DNA of 64,000 bases from Magallana angulata (taxonomy: Eukaryota; Mollusca; Bivalvia; Ostreida; Ostreidae): positions 42,067,090 to 42,131,089 of the forward strand of contig NC_069116.1 in assembly GCF_025612915.1 (NCBI RefSeq), written 5' to 3'. The translations under genes and the position numbers were made by a program. Shown here one piece after another: positions 46,923 through 60,600 of this stretch; the stretch's first letter is position 1, and each line of letters opens with the position of its first letter. The notes below the pieces were generated by a model. That model was given only the letters and a program-made list of their open reading frames with translations. It searched no databases and was not told the DNA's origin.

Positions 46923-49900
46923 TTATATAGGTAACCACTCTTGAGTCGGAATGTCCAAAACAACTTCCATGTCCGGTGTGCATCTGAAAAGCAATGAGAT
47001 AAAAAATTCTTGAAACTTTTTTTAGAAAAACTTCAGATATTATTTAAGAATTTATTTGTTGTTTACATTCAAGAAAAATATATAAAAGGTCTTTTTTCAA
47101 GCTGAGAATTTGTTAAGGAAATTACAGTTCTAAAGATACTGAATTTTCAGAAAAAATGTATTTTCTTATTCATAAACATAAACAAAATAATAATAAATTG
47201 AGAGAATGAAGATTCCTTGATATCTCACTTTTGTCTACTGGGAAAGAATTCTGGAAACATCTGTAGACGTGTGTTGGTTTTTGGATCCCGCAGTAGTTTT
47301 TTAACTTCTGCTTCAAGAGCTTGGTTGACTCTGATCAGTCCTTCCTGTTCCTTTTTATGAACTTCTATTTCCTGCATCAAGAAAATGAGATATTTTACCT
47401 AAAGCATGCAAACAAAGGTCACCAATTTCATACATGACCCATAAAATTTGAAATAAATAGATATCGAAATATTTTATCTTGAGCTAACATACATTCAAGT
47501 ATCTCACCAGTTACATGACCCATAAAATTTGAAAATAAATTCCTGGTAAATAATTGTCTCTTTAATGGACAAGTTTAAGCAGTAGTGAAGTTATGAAGCT
47601 GTTGGAGCAAATTACATCTATCAATAGACATATTTTAACTTACCTTGGCCATTACTAAGTTCTGAAGAGCCATATCCTTCAGACTTGGATGCATTCTTGA
47701 AATGGCTCTCTGATAAAACATAAAATTTCACTGAATTATGCAAACTTTAAAGACAACTGGAGTAAGATATAGTGAAAAGACTATATCAAATAGTTTCTTA
47801 TGCATATAAATCACTCATTAATGATTTTTACTAAATTTTGATTAAATATGCATTTGAGGATGATAAATTCAAATTTATCATATTAATTTAAGCTTCCAAT
47901 AAAATGGACCTAAGGAGAATCAAGAAAATGTTCAGATAAAAATTGAAACTGAATGTTTTTTTTCTAAAAACATAACAATAACACCGAACATAAGAATTCC
48001 TATTTCACTAACATTTCATAAATTTATTTTGTAGGGCCTCTATATCATATCTTTGCACTGCTTAATATTTCTACATAGTTACCTCTGTAATGCTTTTGGT
48101 GATACTGTTAGCCGTTCTTGTTTGCTCTTTCTCATACTTCTCTAGTTCTGTGAATACAATGTGTTCTAGGTCCTCTTGGTCTTCCTGTAAGTAATATATA
48201 GTTGACAAAATAGCATACAGTAAAACATGGTTATAGCGAACATGCTTATAATGAATTGACATATTTACATGAGCGAAGTTATTTTCATAGGTAGGTTTTT
48301 GGAAAATCCTTTTGAAAATGCAAACACAAGTTTTGTCAGCTTTTCAAGAACGGTAATTATTTTTCTATTTAACTTCAGCTGTCTTTATTTTGATGTGATT
48401 AAATTATATGGCATAATGAAATGCTTATCTGCATGAGCACAGAAAAAACTCTGATTCCATTAGATTTATGGTGTAAATATTTCAGACCTCCAAAACTGTG
48501 TTTTGCTTAAAAAAAAACAAAAAAAACACCCAAATTTTTTGTATTTATTTTGGTTGACTGGAAAATTCCTTTTAGAAGAATAAAGGGACATAAATCATAG
48601 ATGTACCATGGCCTAATTAATTAATATGAACAAAATATCATTGAGGTGGAATTTATATAGGACTGAGCTTTTCATCCTTCACCTTTAAATATCAGGTAAG
48701 AATATAGTTCATAGTCACTACACACACTTTATGCATCAGAACTCTTGTTGAAGAATAAACCAGATTAAAAAAAATGAGAGACTTCACACAGAGGTCTGCT
48801 TTGACCTTGAACTAAGACTAACTAATAAGCATTTTTTGATAAAGTGTGGAAAATATGTTCATGACCTTTGACTTATAATCTAGACATGGCTCAAGGTTAC
48901 TGCAGACCATTTACCAGTGATGAGCACTCTATTGTTGGAGTATGAGTCAGTAAGGAGTAAGGGAAGAGAAAATATGCTCCCAACTTGGATTTTACATAAA
49001 AATCTGATTTGACCTTGGCCTCTGACTATGAAACTTGGTTCAAGGCCACTGCACATTTTTCTCCCACAAGCCCTTCTTGGGTTAGGTAAGAGCCAGATGT
49101 GGGCAAGGGGAGAGAAAATAAGCTTCAGAGATCTACTATGAAGTGAAATCTGGCTTTAATAGTCATTCATATTTTATTTGCGACATAGAAGTTGATCATA
49201 TTGCTGTACCTGGTTTGCTATTTTAAGGTTTTGTATTTCTTTCTGCAGTGTTGCTATCCTCATTGCTTTGACAGGATACTCCTTGTCCTACAGATAAAGA
49301 ATTGTAAAAGACTGTTTACTCAAAAGTTCACCATATTGAAATGTTTCATGGATCCAAATTTATAAAATTGTCTTTATCCCTCAATTAAGTCATGCACCTG
49401 TGGAAAACGTATATGGATTACAATTTACAATTTTCTATGAAAAATTCAAGCAGAAATTAACCAATAATTGATACTAAACATGTGGAAATTTGAAAATGCA
49501 ATTGACAATCTTCTTTAAAAATTATCAGTATAGCAGTAATCTAAATTTATATTAAATATGAAAAGAATAAAGAATGACAATTTTAAAAATTACAAGTAAT
49601 TCATATTAAATATGGGGAAAAGCTTAACAATATTAAAAATCTCATCAACATATTTCTTTAGAAATCTCACAACACATTTAAATATGGTTTTAAATACTAA
49701 AATCTGCAATTTTTTTTACAGATTATGGAATCTTATAATAAACAAACAACTTTAGAAATTAAGATACTTACTTTGTAGCTCATGAGTGTATGCAACTCTT
49801 CTTGTTTTTCTTTTAATGAATCATCTAGATCAGAAACTTTCTTTTCCAAAGCTAAAAATAAAATTGAAAAGTGATGACGAACAGTGAAGCCAGTTTCATT

Positions 49901-52542
49901 TCCCTATATAATCTTAATGTTGTACAATATATCAATATAAACTTAGCATATGGTAATTAAAATTACTTATATATTGAATCAAATTGCTTGCTCCTCGTGC
50001 GTTTAAGTACTATATACATTAGGTTTTTTACTGTAGGGTTATTGGAAAAAATATCAAGTCAGCATTGAAAAGATTACAGTCATTTTTAAAAGCTGTGCAA
50101 CTGCGCAGCCTCCTTCAGTAAACCAAATGAAACTGATGTAATCAAGTTGACCTTAAATTTGATGGGTGCATGCCTTCAAACTTTTGTCAGTCTTTGTGTC
50201 ATGAACTGACCTTGAACTAAATATCAAGTGTAAGTGACCTTGAAATTAATAATTACTAAATTTATACACAAATGTCATATTGATTCAAAATCTACAGAAA
50301 AGATAATATACAGTAAACGTATTACATTTGGCTGTGTATTTTATTTAGCGTTTTTGGCGGAAAACGGTGTCTGCTAAATCAAGTACATCGCCAAATGTAA
50401 AAAATGTAATTAGATAAATAGTTACATTTAGAAATGCGCTAAATCAAATTACACTAACTTGTTCAAATATCATATTCCGCCAAATATTATACGCGCTAAA
50501 TAAAATACGTTTACAGTAGACTGGCAGACACACCAATCAACATCCATTAAAAATGACACTTTTGACAAATTGAGGTCACCATCTACACTGTATGTCACAG
50601 GAATCCTAGGATAATGTGGTTGACTATGAATTATAGGTTAGTTTAAAAGTACTGGTATTAATTATGCTTGTTAACATTTTTAAAATGACAAACAAATTGA
50701 CAAATGCTCCGAGTATGTGTGTACTGAAAATTAAATTCAAATAGGCATCCATTCCATCGCTACCTTGAAGTTGTGAATTTGTTCTGTGTCTTGTTTCCTC
50801 GAGGTCTCTCACTGCCGCATCATATTCTTTCACAAAATTGGAGTTTAAGGTTGTTATACCACCCTATCAATGAAAAAAAATTGATTGTCTTCCACCACAG
50901 AAATAAACTGAGATTATTCTTTATTTGCATGGCATGAGAAATGCATATTTTAAATGACACATCCATATTGATTTTACCCTGTATTTCTCATATCTTCTTA
51001 GCAATCCTTTGACAGCATTCAATGTCCCATATTCATCACTTTCAATACTTTCTTTTAGCTTCATATTTTGTTCCAAGCTGTAATGCTGGTCAAGAAATAT
51101 ATGTTTTTTCTCTTCTGAGTATATTTCAATTTCAGTATTAAATGTTTACATTTATTTGATAAATAAATTTGTGACTCATATTTAAGTTTGAAAGCGGAAT
51201 CTATTAAAAAAAAAAATCCACACAATTAATGTACTGTGTGGAATCATTAGAATTCATGGTGGCTCAACTTTCATGGCATTTGTTGGTAGCCAAACCCCAG
51301 AATTTACATCCTCCTCGAAAATAAATTTTTAGGATTTACATGTTTTCTTACTGAAACTGAAAACCCACGCATCCACGAAATTACATCCCCATGAACAAGA
51401 ACAAAACCTACACACCATGAAAATTGGCCCCCACAAATCTAAATGATTCCACAGTATAAGCTACAAGTTCAGAACCAAAAGGATACAGTTCTCTGCTTCT
51501 CTTCAGATATTCATCCAAAGTCTTCTTCCTGGTCCTTATTCTTAACTAAAAGATTAGTTCATGTTCCAAATTAAAAAAAAACCAGGAATCGATGTGCATT
51601 TGTAAAAAAAATTTTTACAACAATTTTTCACCACTGATGAATACAAAAAATAACAGGCAATTGATAATCGTGTATGAACATGCATTAGTATCAGTATACT
51701 ATTTTCATTTGTTGAACAGTACAAATAAATTTTTTTGACTGATGAATTCAAAATAAAGAGGTAACTGACATACTTCGAGAATTTTAATCCTTTCATTTCT
51801 TTCTTTGTTAATTTCTAACATCTTGGCAGCCTCTTTCTTCTCTCTGTAGGTTACGTTATGGCCTTGGCCTTTGCCATGAAGACAAGAATCGGCAGACTTC
51901 ACTCTGCCAACCATCAGCATTCTACTTCCCCCTGCACATACAATCACACATAGTTAACTACCTGGTAGTCCCACTTTAATCAAGCATTCAAAATAAATAA
52001 AAATAAAAACATACCCCCCCCCCCCACCAAAACAAAAAACAAAAAAACATGCTAAGTAGTTAGTAAACAAATAAAAATAATGAAAAGGTGATTTGGAATA
52101 AAATATATTACTACAAGGCCTACAATTCAATATATATTTTTTTTTTGCCCTTTTATTAACTTGCTGACTCATGAAAATTTCTATAATAAAGTTTATTCCT
52201 TTTATTTTAATTACCGATAGTTTGCTTTGTTTTAAATAAGTTTTTATTAAATAATATTTTTTGTAAAAAATAATAAAAAAAAAAGCTCTATACATTTTCT
52301 TTCAAGGAACAGAGTAAGTTTACATGATAATTTTACCAGAGATAATGTTTTGCTTATTAATTACCATCTTTGGGAGGAGGTGGTGGTCTTGTAACTTTGG
52401 TTTTCCGCGTCCATCTTTCATACTGGGAAAAGTCCATATTCAGCTGGTTTCCCAGAGTTTTCAGCAGGTCTTCTTTGCTGACCTGGGTCTGCAGCTGAGA
52501 GGCTCGGCTGGTTGTACCAGCAATATCGAAGGTGGATGACAT
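46923..52542 (-). CDS. Coiled-coil protein, C20orf96/DUF4618-like
   Basis: Eleven minus-strand coding exons in transcript order: 52365-52542, 51774-51931, 51487-51545, 50978-51077, 50764-50863, 49772-49851, 49210-49287, 48083-48184, 47644-47709, 47229-47371, 46923-46983. They sum to 375 codons with the stop (374 aa), and all junctions keep frame. The N-terminal part has a PPPPPKDG stretch (about residues 53-60). From about residue 95 to 340 the protein is highly charged and Leu-heptad rich, so mostly coiled coil. The motif YKDKEYPVKAMRIATLQKEI recalls the vertebrate C20orf96 (DUF4618) family from memory; this is not verified, and other ciliary/centrosomal coiled-coil families are alternatives. 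No signal peptide or membrane span. The start ATG follows a CTAGCAG acceptor by one base, so a 5' non-coding exon is likely near 53000. It is convergent with COX4 and head-to-head with RNF31. Confidence 0.8.
48222..48290. repeat. Fragment of a TIR element end
   Basis: ACAGTAAAACATGGTTATAG followed by CGAACATGC and GCGAAG words looks like a single end of a TA-inserting element; no matching second end was found nearby. It lies in an intron of the coiled-coil gene. Confidence 0.35.
50311..50516. mobile_element. TA-duplicating MITE
   Basis: The ends CAGTAAACGTATT and AATACGTTTACAG are inverted repeats with TA on both outer sides; subterminal TTTATTTAGCG and CGCTAAATAAA are also complementary. 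It lies in an intron of the coiled-coil gene. Confidence 0.8.
51234..51454. mobile_element. TA-duplicating MITE
   Basis: The ends CTGTGTGGAATCATTAGAAT and AAATGATTCCACAG are inverted repeats flanked by TA. The interior holds AATTTACATCCTCC and complementary-looking fragments. It lies in an intron of the coiled-coil gene. Confidence 0.7.
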
Positions 52543-54244
52543 TCTGCTAGTGACTCTGTGTGTCAAATATATAATCACATTATCAAGATCACACTCAACA
52601 CTCAAAATTAACATATCAATGAAATAAAAATCAATTTCATAATAATAAAAAAAAAAAGCTTATGAGCATTTTTAAAATATGGAAAACAAATTCAAATTCT
52701 CCAAAAATATCAAATTAATTTAGTTAAGATATTAACAAAACGTCAAAAAGAGTCGAGCCTAACATTTAAACATTGGAAGTAAATAATTTTCGGTGATAGT
52801 CTTTACAAATAAATTACGTGTACATTTGTAATATTTTATTTGTACTGTAGAAAAATATTTTTGATTAGTTCGTAAGGGTAGTAAGGAGTTTAATTTAACC
52901 GACATTTAATAAAAAAAAATATATTAATGACATGTTAATTACGACAACTTTATGATAAAGTTCCATAACCACCACGAAACCAATCCAACAAACCTTTTTG
53001 GCCTTCTGTCGTCCAAAATATCTATCCTGAAAAATATTACTAATGAGACCCTTCACTAATAGCGAAAAAGTCGCGTATTTCTATTGAAAACTTTTCTACA
53101 TTTTGTGAACTTCTCATTTAATCCGCCATTTGTAAACAGTTTCCATGTGTACACAAGAGAGTTCTTCAAAGGGAGGTAATTCATTCCATCCGCATTGTTT
53201 ACTGTATGAGTCATAGGAAAATGAAAGTACTGTTGAATTTGGAAAACCACGTTTAAAGCAACTTATAATCGTAGGAGGTTTATGGATTTTGATGTGAGTG
53301 TTTAATATATGTAAAACATTGCATTGAATACTTTGCTATAAATCGAATACTTGTGTATTTGAATTTAACTTCCTTTTTCTCTGTCATCTGTTGAATTTGT
53401 CAACAACGCAATGCTTGTAAACATTGCCCCACCCGCGCAAACATCGAAATAAATGCTGATGTAGATGCAAGCCATAGAAGCTGTGCATCGAAATAAAATT
53501 GGTTTTAAGAATTCGTAAGTTTCACAAGAAACTGTTTTATGTATTTCAAGGTGACATTTTTTTTTTATTTAAAAAAGGCTATAATTAAGCATGCTATGAC
53601 TAATATCCATAAAAAGGTTTTAAAAACCACATGATTTAAAAATAAATCAGTTAATTAAACTTGGATTGATAAAATTTTGATATCAATTAATAACGTTTAA
53701 TCAAGATTAAATGTGGTTTATTTAAAAAACAAAAAACAAGAAAACCTCAATATATTTAATTATTAAAATGAAATTTAATTTAAATTGTACAAGTAATAAT
53801 GCTTCGGGGTTACATTTTGATTTTGTAGTCAGAAAACAAATAATCTATGACATGAATGCGTGCAATAAAAAAAAGTAGGTGAAAAGTATATTTTAAATTT
53901 TTACAGTTTTATAGGTCTAGATATGATGCCAGTTAATAATCATTCTGTCAAACAAGTTTTCAGTTGTGTAGGATTGTTCAGCGTTTATTTATGATTTACT
54001 AAGGCTCCTGTAAAGATATTGCCAATTTTCATCATCCTGTCTTGGTGAAACACTCAATATTTTGATTTTTAGCTACAAATTACCGGTACGATGTGCTTAT
54101 GTGTACCGTATATGTTTTGATTGGTTTTGACCTTTGGAGCTTTAACTTCCTTATTTGGGAGGTCATGTTTGTTTTTATTCACAAATTTCTATTTATATAA
54201 TATAACAGTTTTAAAATAGATCACAATCATCAGCATACTCATTA
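52543..54244. other. Head-to-head intergenic region
   Basis: This separates the coiled-coil gene (-) from RNF31 (+). On the minus strand a possible 5' non-coding exon lies at about 52993-53025 (TTTTTCAG acceptor at its 5' side and AAAAAG-GTTTGT at its 3' side). The rest is AT-rich without a supported gene. It may hold promoters for both genes. Confidence 0.4.
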
Positions 54245-54611
54245 AGGGTGCTTTCCATTAACGTTGCCTCGCCGGCAACGTTATCGGGAAACGGTGATGT
54301 AAATGGAACGGTTGGCAACGTCACAATGCTCGAACGAGGACGATTGCAGCTTAAAACTGATACTTATCTTAAATTTTGATCCAGAAAGTTTGGCTATTTG
54401 CAGTTTTAATGTATTTCAATGTAGTAGGACAAATGTTAGTTTTAGAAATACTGGTTTTGTAGAACAAGATAACCTCGACGCCATATTGTTTCCTAATCGG
54501 CAACGGTATATTGCGTTGCCAGTATCGCTCGCCGGCGACACGCGTTCCAGCAATCGGCAACAAAGGCAACACCGGCAAATCCGGCGATGCCGGTTAAATG
54601 GAAAGCACCCT
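54245..54611. mobile_element. TIR MITE upstream of RNF31
   Basis: The ends AGGGTGCTTTCCATTAACG and GGTTAAATGGAAAGCACCCT are inverted repeats; the interior is rich in GCCGGCAACG-type words and is more GC-rich than its surroundings. The flanks (TTA left, TTT right) are close to but not a clean 3-bp duplication. It ends 81 bp before the RNF31 start codon. ORFs in it (54303-54716 and two minus ones) are shadows of the element. Confidence 0.7.
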
Positions 54612-54691
54612 TTTACTGTAATTAACAACACTATATTTTTATTGCAGAAGTCCCTTATTATTGGGCATTTATTGATTAAAAAACAAACAAG

Positions 54692-57600
54692 ATGGGTGAT
54701 CGGTGTTCTGAGGTGAAAGAGCTTCAGCAGCGGATTTATGAGGCATTATTGAAGTCAGAGGAGGTCACCCACCTCATTGATGGGTTAATCTGTGTCAACT
54801 GCCCCCTGGGGCAGAGGTATCAGCTGCTACCCATGGAGGAACTCTTCAAGGACAACAGCAATGTACGTCAAAGTACTAACCTTAATCATATTTTATGCGG
54901 GTAAACTGAGCCATTCTTCATTAACTTACTCAACAAGATTATTTTTTACTCTTCATCTGACCATCTTTCTTTGACAATATTTTGCTAAAATTGTGTGTTC
55001 TAATTGCAGTTTTTTTTTTAACCTTAATATTTAATCACTGATTGTGGATGTGAAATTATAGTTATATGGACACAATATTTCTGTTTTATTAGCTTGCTTA
55101 ACTCAAAAAACACGTCTTAGCACTGTTTTTACACAAAAGTCTTTATTTATATCCAATGTTCTGGATTTATAGTTTTTGGAGGGAATCAAGAAGATCGGAG
55201 TGGCTCTGAATATTTTGGAAAAGTACTGCCGCCACCTACTAAAACCTCCAGTTGAGAGGTCACAGATGTGGCGGGTCGTCAAGTTTTCCAACAACATCTT
55301 CAGGGACAGAGTCGACTGTGTTGTGGTAGGTTCACCGTCATAGACCCCCCCCCACCCCTTTATTTGTATTGAACATGATTTTAATATCCCTTGAAACCTG
55401 ATTATAGTGAACACACTTATGAAGAATTCATGGTTACAGAAAAGTCTGTTTCATTTCTTCCATCTTTATTCTTAAAATTGTATTATTATACCCCCCACAA
55501 ACAAAGTTTGGGGGGTATATAGGAATTACCTTGTCCGTCTGTCCGTCCGTCCATCCATCCGTCTGTCTGTGCAATCATGTCCGGTCCATATCTTTCTTAT
55601 GGAGAAACATTGGAAGTTCTTACCTCACACAAAGATTGCTTATGACCTAAGGGTGTGTCATGACCTTGATCCAAGGTCATTCGGGCAAGGTCAAGGTCAC
55701 TGGCAGAAAAAAATGCAAAATTTGTGACCGGTCCATATCTTTTTTATGGGGAAACATTGGAAGTTTTTACTTCACACAATGATTGCTTATGACCTAAGGG
55801 TGTGTCATGACCTTGACCCATGGTCATTTGGGAGAGGTCAAGGTCACTGGCATAAAAAATGCAAAATTCGTGTCAGGTCCATATCTTTCCTATTGGGGAA
55901 ACATTGGAAGTTTTTACTTCACACAAGGATTGCTTATGACCTACGGGTGTGTCATGACCTTGACCCAAGGTCAATTGAGGAAGTTCAAGGTCATTGTTTC
56001 AAAAATGTTAAATTCTGTCTGTGTTATGTCTTGTATTAATGGAAATATTAGAAGCTAAAATTTGACACAAAGCTTGCATGTCTCAGGCCACATGAAACTA
56101 TTTTTAGACTCTCATCCCTGTCTCCCTGAAAATGGCCTGCCATGATGAATTTTTTTTTAGGAAAAAAAAATGTGTAAAAAAAAATTTCGGAAAAAATCCG
56201 GCTCAGTATACCAATAATTTAAAATGTTTAAATATTAATTTTTTCTTAGCGGGGGGTATCAATTGTGAGCTTGCTCACAGTACCTCTAGTATTAAAATAT
56301 TTGGTTATAATATTACATCAATAATAAATTGACAAAATTGCTCATCCCTGGCACTATGCTATATTCAGATATTAAATTTATTTACCGGTACATTAATAAT
56401 GGATCAAAATTGCTTTTCCCCTGGCACTATGCTTTACCATGTTTTACTGTGTTTCCAACTTTCACTGTATTGTTAACACTGTGAAAGTTCTTAATATGAA
56501 CACACTAGTACATGTAGCTTTTGATTATGGAAATTAAGACGGGATTTAGAGAAAAGGCTATCCATTGTATATATTCCAGAGTATATAAAAGCTCCATTTA
56601 ATCCATTAGTGGAATTGAGTGATTATTAGTTATTACTTGGGAGGAGGTTGCAAAATTCCTACCAAAGAAACATTCCCATGTGTAGTCCTATTGTAAAACT
56701 TTTCTATCTATATGACGACCTTATGGCTGTAAATTTTTGCATTCTGAATCACAGGGAGGGAGAGACATCATGAAGCTGATGGGATATACCGAGGACATCC
56801 AAGATGGACTCCAGTTTCCTAACTCTGGCCAAACAAATGAAGAGCAACTGTATCGCCTGCTGGCCGACATTATGTGTGGGAAGAGAGAGCTAGATGCCTA
56901 TCTAACAAATTATCACCCTTATCCAGAGAGGGTGGAGAATTTACTGCCCCATCAAACAGTGTAGGTTGTTTGTCAGTATACTTTGCAATTCATTAGTCAG
57001 GTAAATTATTTCATATACCTGGAATTCATCTACATGTCCATTTAACATTCAAAAGAAAATTATTTTATCATATCTCATAGGCTGGATGTGGCAAGCTTTC
57101 AAAAGAACTGGATTCAACAAGGAAATCTACCCATGAGAAAATTGGTAAGTTTTGTTTTTCTTATTTTGTTTTAAACTCCTAATTACTACCAGTCAGATAG
57201 GGTGTATTAGACTTTGAAAATACCTACCTAGAAAAATTAAATCTTTTTTACAGAAGCCTGTAGCAAGCATTGCATCTAATACGCATACAGAATCTAGACT
57301 GACCAATCAGCAAAGATCATCATCCAGTAGTTCCTCCTACTCTGACAGTCAGCTAATGAGGCAGGACGTAACAAATCAAGTACAGCAACCAATCAGAGAG
57401 GCTGTAACTGAATCAAAACTATCCATTCCAAGTGCATCTCCGGTACATATACATGGCATAATGAGCTCAGAACTTTAGCCCTTAATTGATTGATAATTTG
57501 AATAAACTATTATCTGAACCTCTGATGATTGTATTTAATTGTAAGTTTTGTTTTAACATTCTTAGTCTAACAAATCTGGTGGACAAAGAACAGGCTCTAG

Positions 57601-60600
57601 TGAAGTGGAATCTCCACAGTCCAGCATAGGTCAGTTCTAAATACCTGCATCTGCAAAGATAATAACTTAGCATGATTCCGAAGACTTTCTGAAATGAAAG
57701 GAATTTGGCAACCAGACTGCAATTATAACAACTGAAATAAAATCAGCATTTTATATAGCTTTCATCCTACTTTCAAGACGAATTGCTAATTCTGTGTGCA
57801 ATTTAATATCTCTTTCTTTTTTTTTTACTTTGTCTTTCATATAAGAAAGCAAATTGAAATTTTAGCTTCATCAAATTTTTGAGCATGAGTATTGATATAA
57901 TTCACTTAATAACCTATTACAAGTGTGATTTGGTGAAATTTAAATTAACATTGATGTATGTTTTCCATTTAATTGCCAGTGTGCGACATCTGTGGTCAGT
58001 CAGTAGCCATGTTCATGTGTGGTCGCTGTGACAACAAACAGCTCTGTACAGCCTGTGACGAAAGATGGCATCAGCACCCAAAACGCAAAAATCATGATCG
58101 CCAGAAATTAAGGGTACTTAAACCTAGATTCAGACTCTCAGAAACAAAACATATTTTTTCATTTACAATATTTTTTCTTTGCACATGAAATCATTATATC
58201 AAGTATATGATGTTTTGAGTTTTGAAATTATTTTTGCAGATGTCGAGTACAGAACAGAACTCGGATGACCATGAATATCTGTCAGCCAAAGAGAGCCATG
58301 CTCTTATTCCTTCACCTACCCCACAGCAAACACACGACCAGCTGCCACAAGAAGTACTGCAGTACGCCACGCAAGACGCCACCCAAAATCAGCCATATTA
58401 CTCCACCAGTGAACAACCTCCATATTGTATAAAGCCGATCGTGACTCCATATTCCGCTGGTTCCAATGTAAACCAGTCTCACTATGTAATGTCTGCCAAC
58501 AATAACAATATGGATTTATCTACAATGCACCACTCTGTGCAAAATGTTCCAGGCATGGAGGAACACCACCCCCAGGAGGGCTTAATATCAGGGTAAACTT
58601 ATAGATGTAATCTTATACAGTCAAATCTCCCACCCCACCTCCCGAAACCCCCATTCCCCACCACATCCCCTCAATGGATTTCTTATACATGTATGAAAGT
58701 AAAATGATATCAAAGTTGAGCTTGCCTAGCTCTTATGGTAGTGGAAATTAAAATGAAAATATTTACATCTGCAAATTAGTTTTTTTATATGAACCTATAA
58801 AATAGCGAAAACGTTCAATTCTGTGTGAACTTTTTCATGATGTCACAATGATAACCACTTATATTGCTTATCGTTTGATTGTAGAATTATTACTTACCTT
58901 AAAACACAATGATGTTTATACACTAGGCAAAATTGCTAGCGCACCACCTACTACTTCTTTGATTGTTTTAGTTCTGAACGCAACAAAGATTGATTAGTAT
59001 ATTATTTTAACAGTTTATAATAATACAGAAAATGAAGCATCATTTGTTGTAATCTTATTGACCAGTTGCTTTGAGTACTGTTAATAAAACATTGGTACCC
59101 CCCATTATGTGATTCACATATCAATATCAGGTGTGGGCTCCATTTGCTCGTATAAATCGGATCTGTCTGTCTTTTCGCCTAGTATTTACGCGATGCGTTG
59201 GAATTCTTGCTCGGTCCCTCACACTTCCGGTTTGCGCAAATTTCCGGTACAACCTTGCAATTGACATGTGGTGCCTTTTTTAAAACACTTTGGCTACCTT
59301 AAACGACATTTTTTTTATTTGATAAGCATGCTATGTCATGTTTTAGCAAATATCACCGGTAATCGTACAATTATTAACATTTTTGCTAACCTCACTAAAG
59401 GAGCATTCTGCAGAGACCATACCAACTGTCCTGCCACGCTTTTCTGTGATCAAACGCGCCATACCCCGTCGGGTTTTTTGTGAGGTTTTAGTAATGCATG
59501 CATCAATAATAAGATCACAAAAAAGAAAGTAATGATTTATCTTTCCAAAAGAAGTGTGAGCACGATTTGAGCATTTTTAAAGAAGAGTCACGCTTCGGTT
59601 ACCATTGCATCCATTTATCTGTTTGGACATTTAAATGTCTTACTTATAATTTAGGTGACTTATTTAAACATTAAATATACCGGTATCTTTAAAAAATTCT
59701 AGGATGTAAATATTATTTTATTTCAAATGGGGCGTTAGCAATTTTGTCCAGTGTAATTCTGAACAATTTGGTTTTCTTAAACCTAAATATAAATAATAAA
59801 CAACATTGTTAAAAAGTTCACCTGAATATAAACTTGGTTGCTCATCTGAGAAGCCCTTTGGGCTTCACAGGATGTGATCACATGACCAACCAAGTTTATG
59901 TCCCAGTGAACTTTTTAACTTGCTCTTTATTGCTAAAGGTCAGACGACACATTCCTCGAGAATCTTTTTAGTATCTCCTCGTAATAAAGAGTTCCAATAA
60001 AAAATATTAATTTTATAAATACTTTAAAAATGATCAAAATTTACTTGTAATGGGTTATATATGTCTAGATGGTCGAGTGGTTAGAACCGTGGCTGCTCAC
60101 TGCCAGAAGCATATAGGTTATAGAGGATGTGAGTTCAAAGCCCTGCCCCGGCGGAGATATTGTTCTAATATAGTGAATTTCGCTGTGCTATAGATGTATT
60201 TATTTTTATATCAGCAATTCAAGTGTATTTTCAAGGAGATTATATAGGATAATGCATACTCTAGTATTTTGCAGAAATGCCTGGTAAGGTACCCTAATTT
60301 TTTGCAAGAAAGCTTGTCAAAGTTGTAGTAAACCATTAACAAATTCTTGGAAAAAATTATCTAAAATTGAGGAACGTGTCGTCTGACCTTAAATAACCCT
60401 TATAATCATTGGATACTTTGAAATATTCAATGTTTGAGATTAATTTTCATGGATTTTTTTTTCTATAAATACATTATCTTTAAGCTTCCTGCAAGTCTTC
60501 AAATGATAAACAAGATAAATAGAAAAACTTAGTTACATTCTTTTAGATACAAAAGGAAGTGATATACATGTTAAAATTTCCTTTTTACCCACAAATTTAT

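Noticed and set aside
54303-54716. 137-codon ORF upstream of RNF31
   Set aside because: It lies almost wholly within a TIR MITE, overlaps the true RNF31 start in another frame, and has antisense shadows of similar size.
60064-60165. Functional tRNA-Ser/Leu gene
   Set aside because: A- and B-box-like sequences are present, but there is no complementary acceptor stem and the B box is altered.
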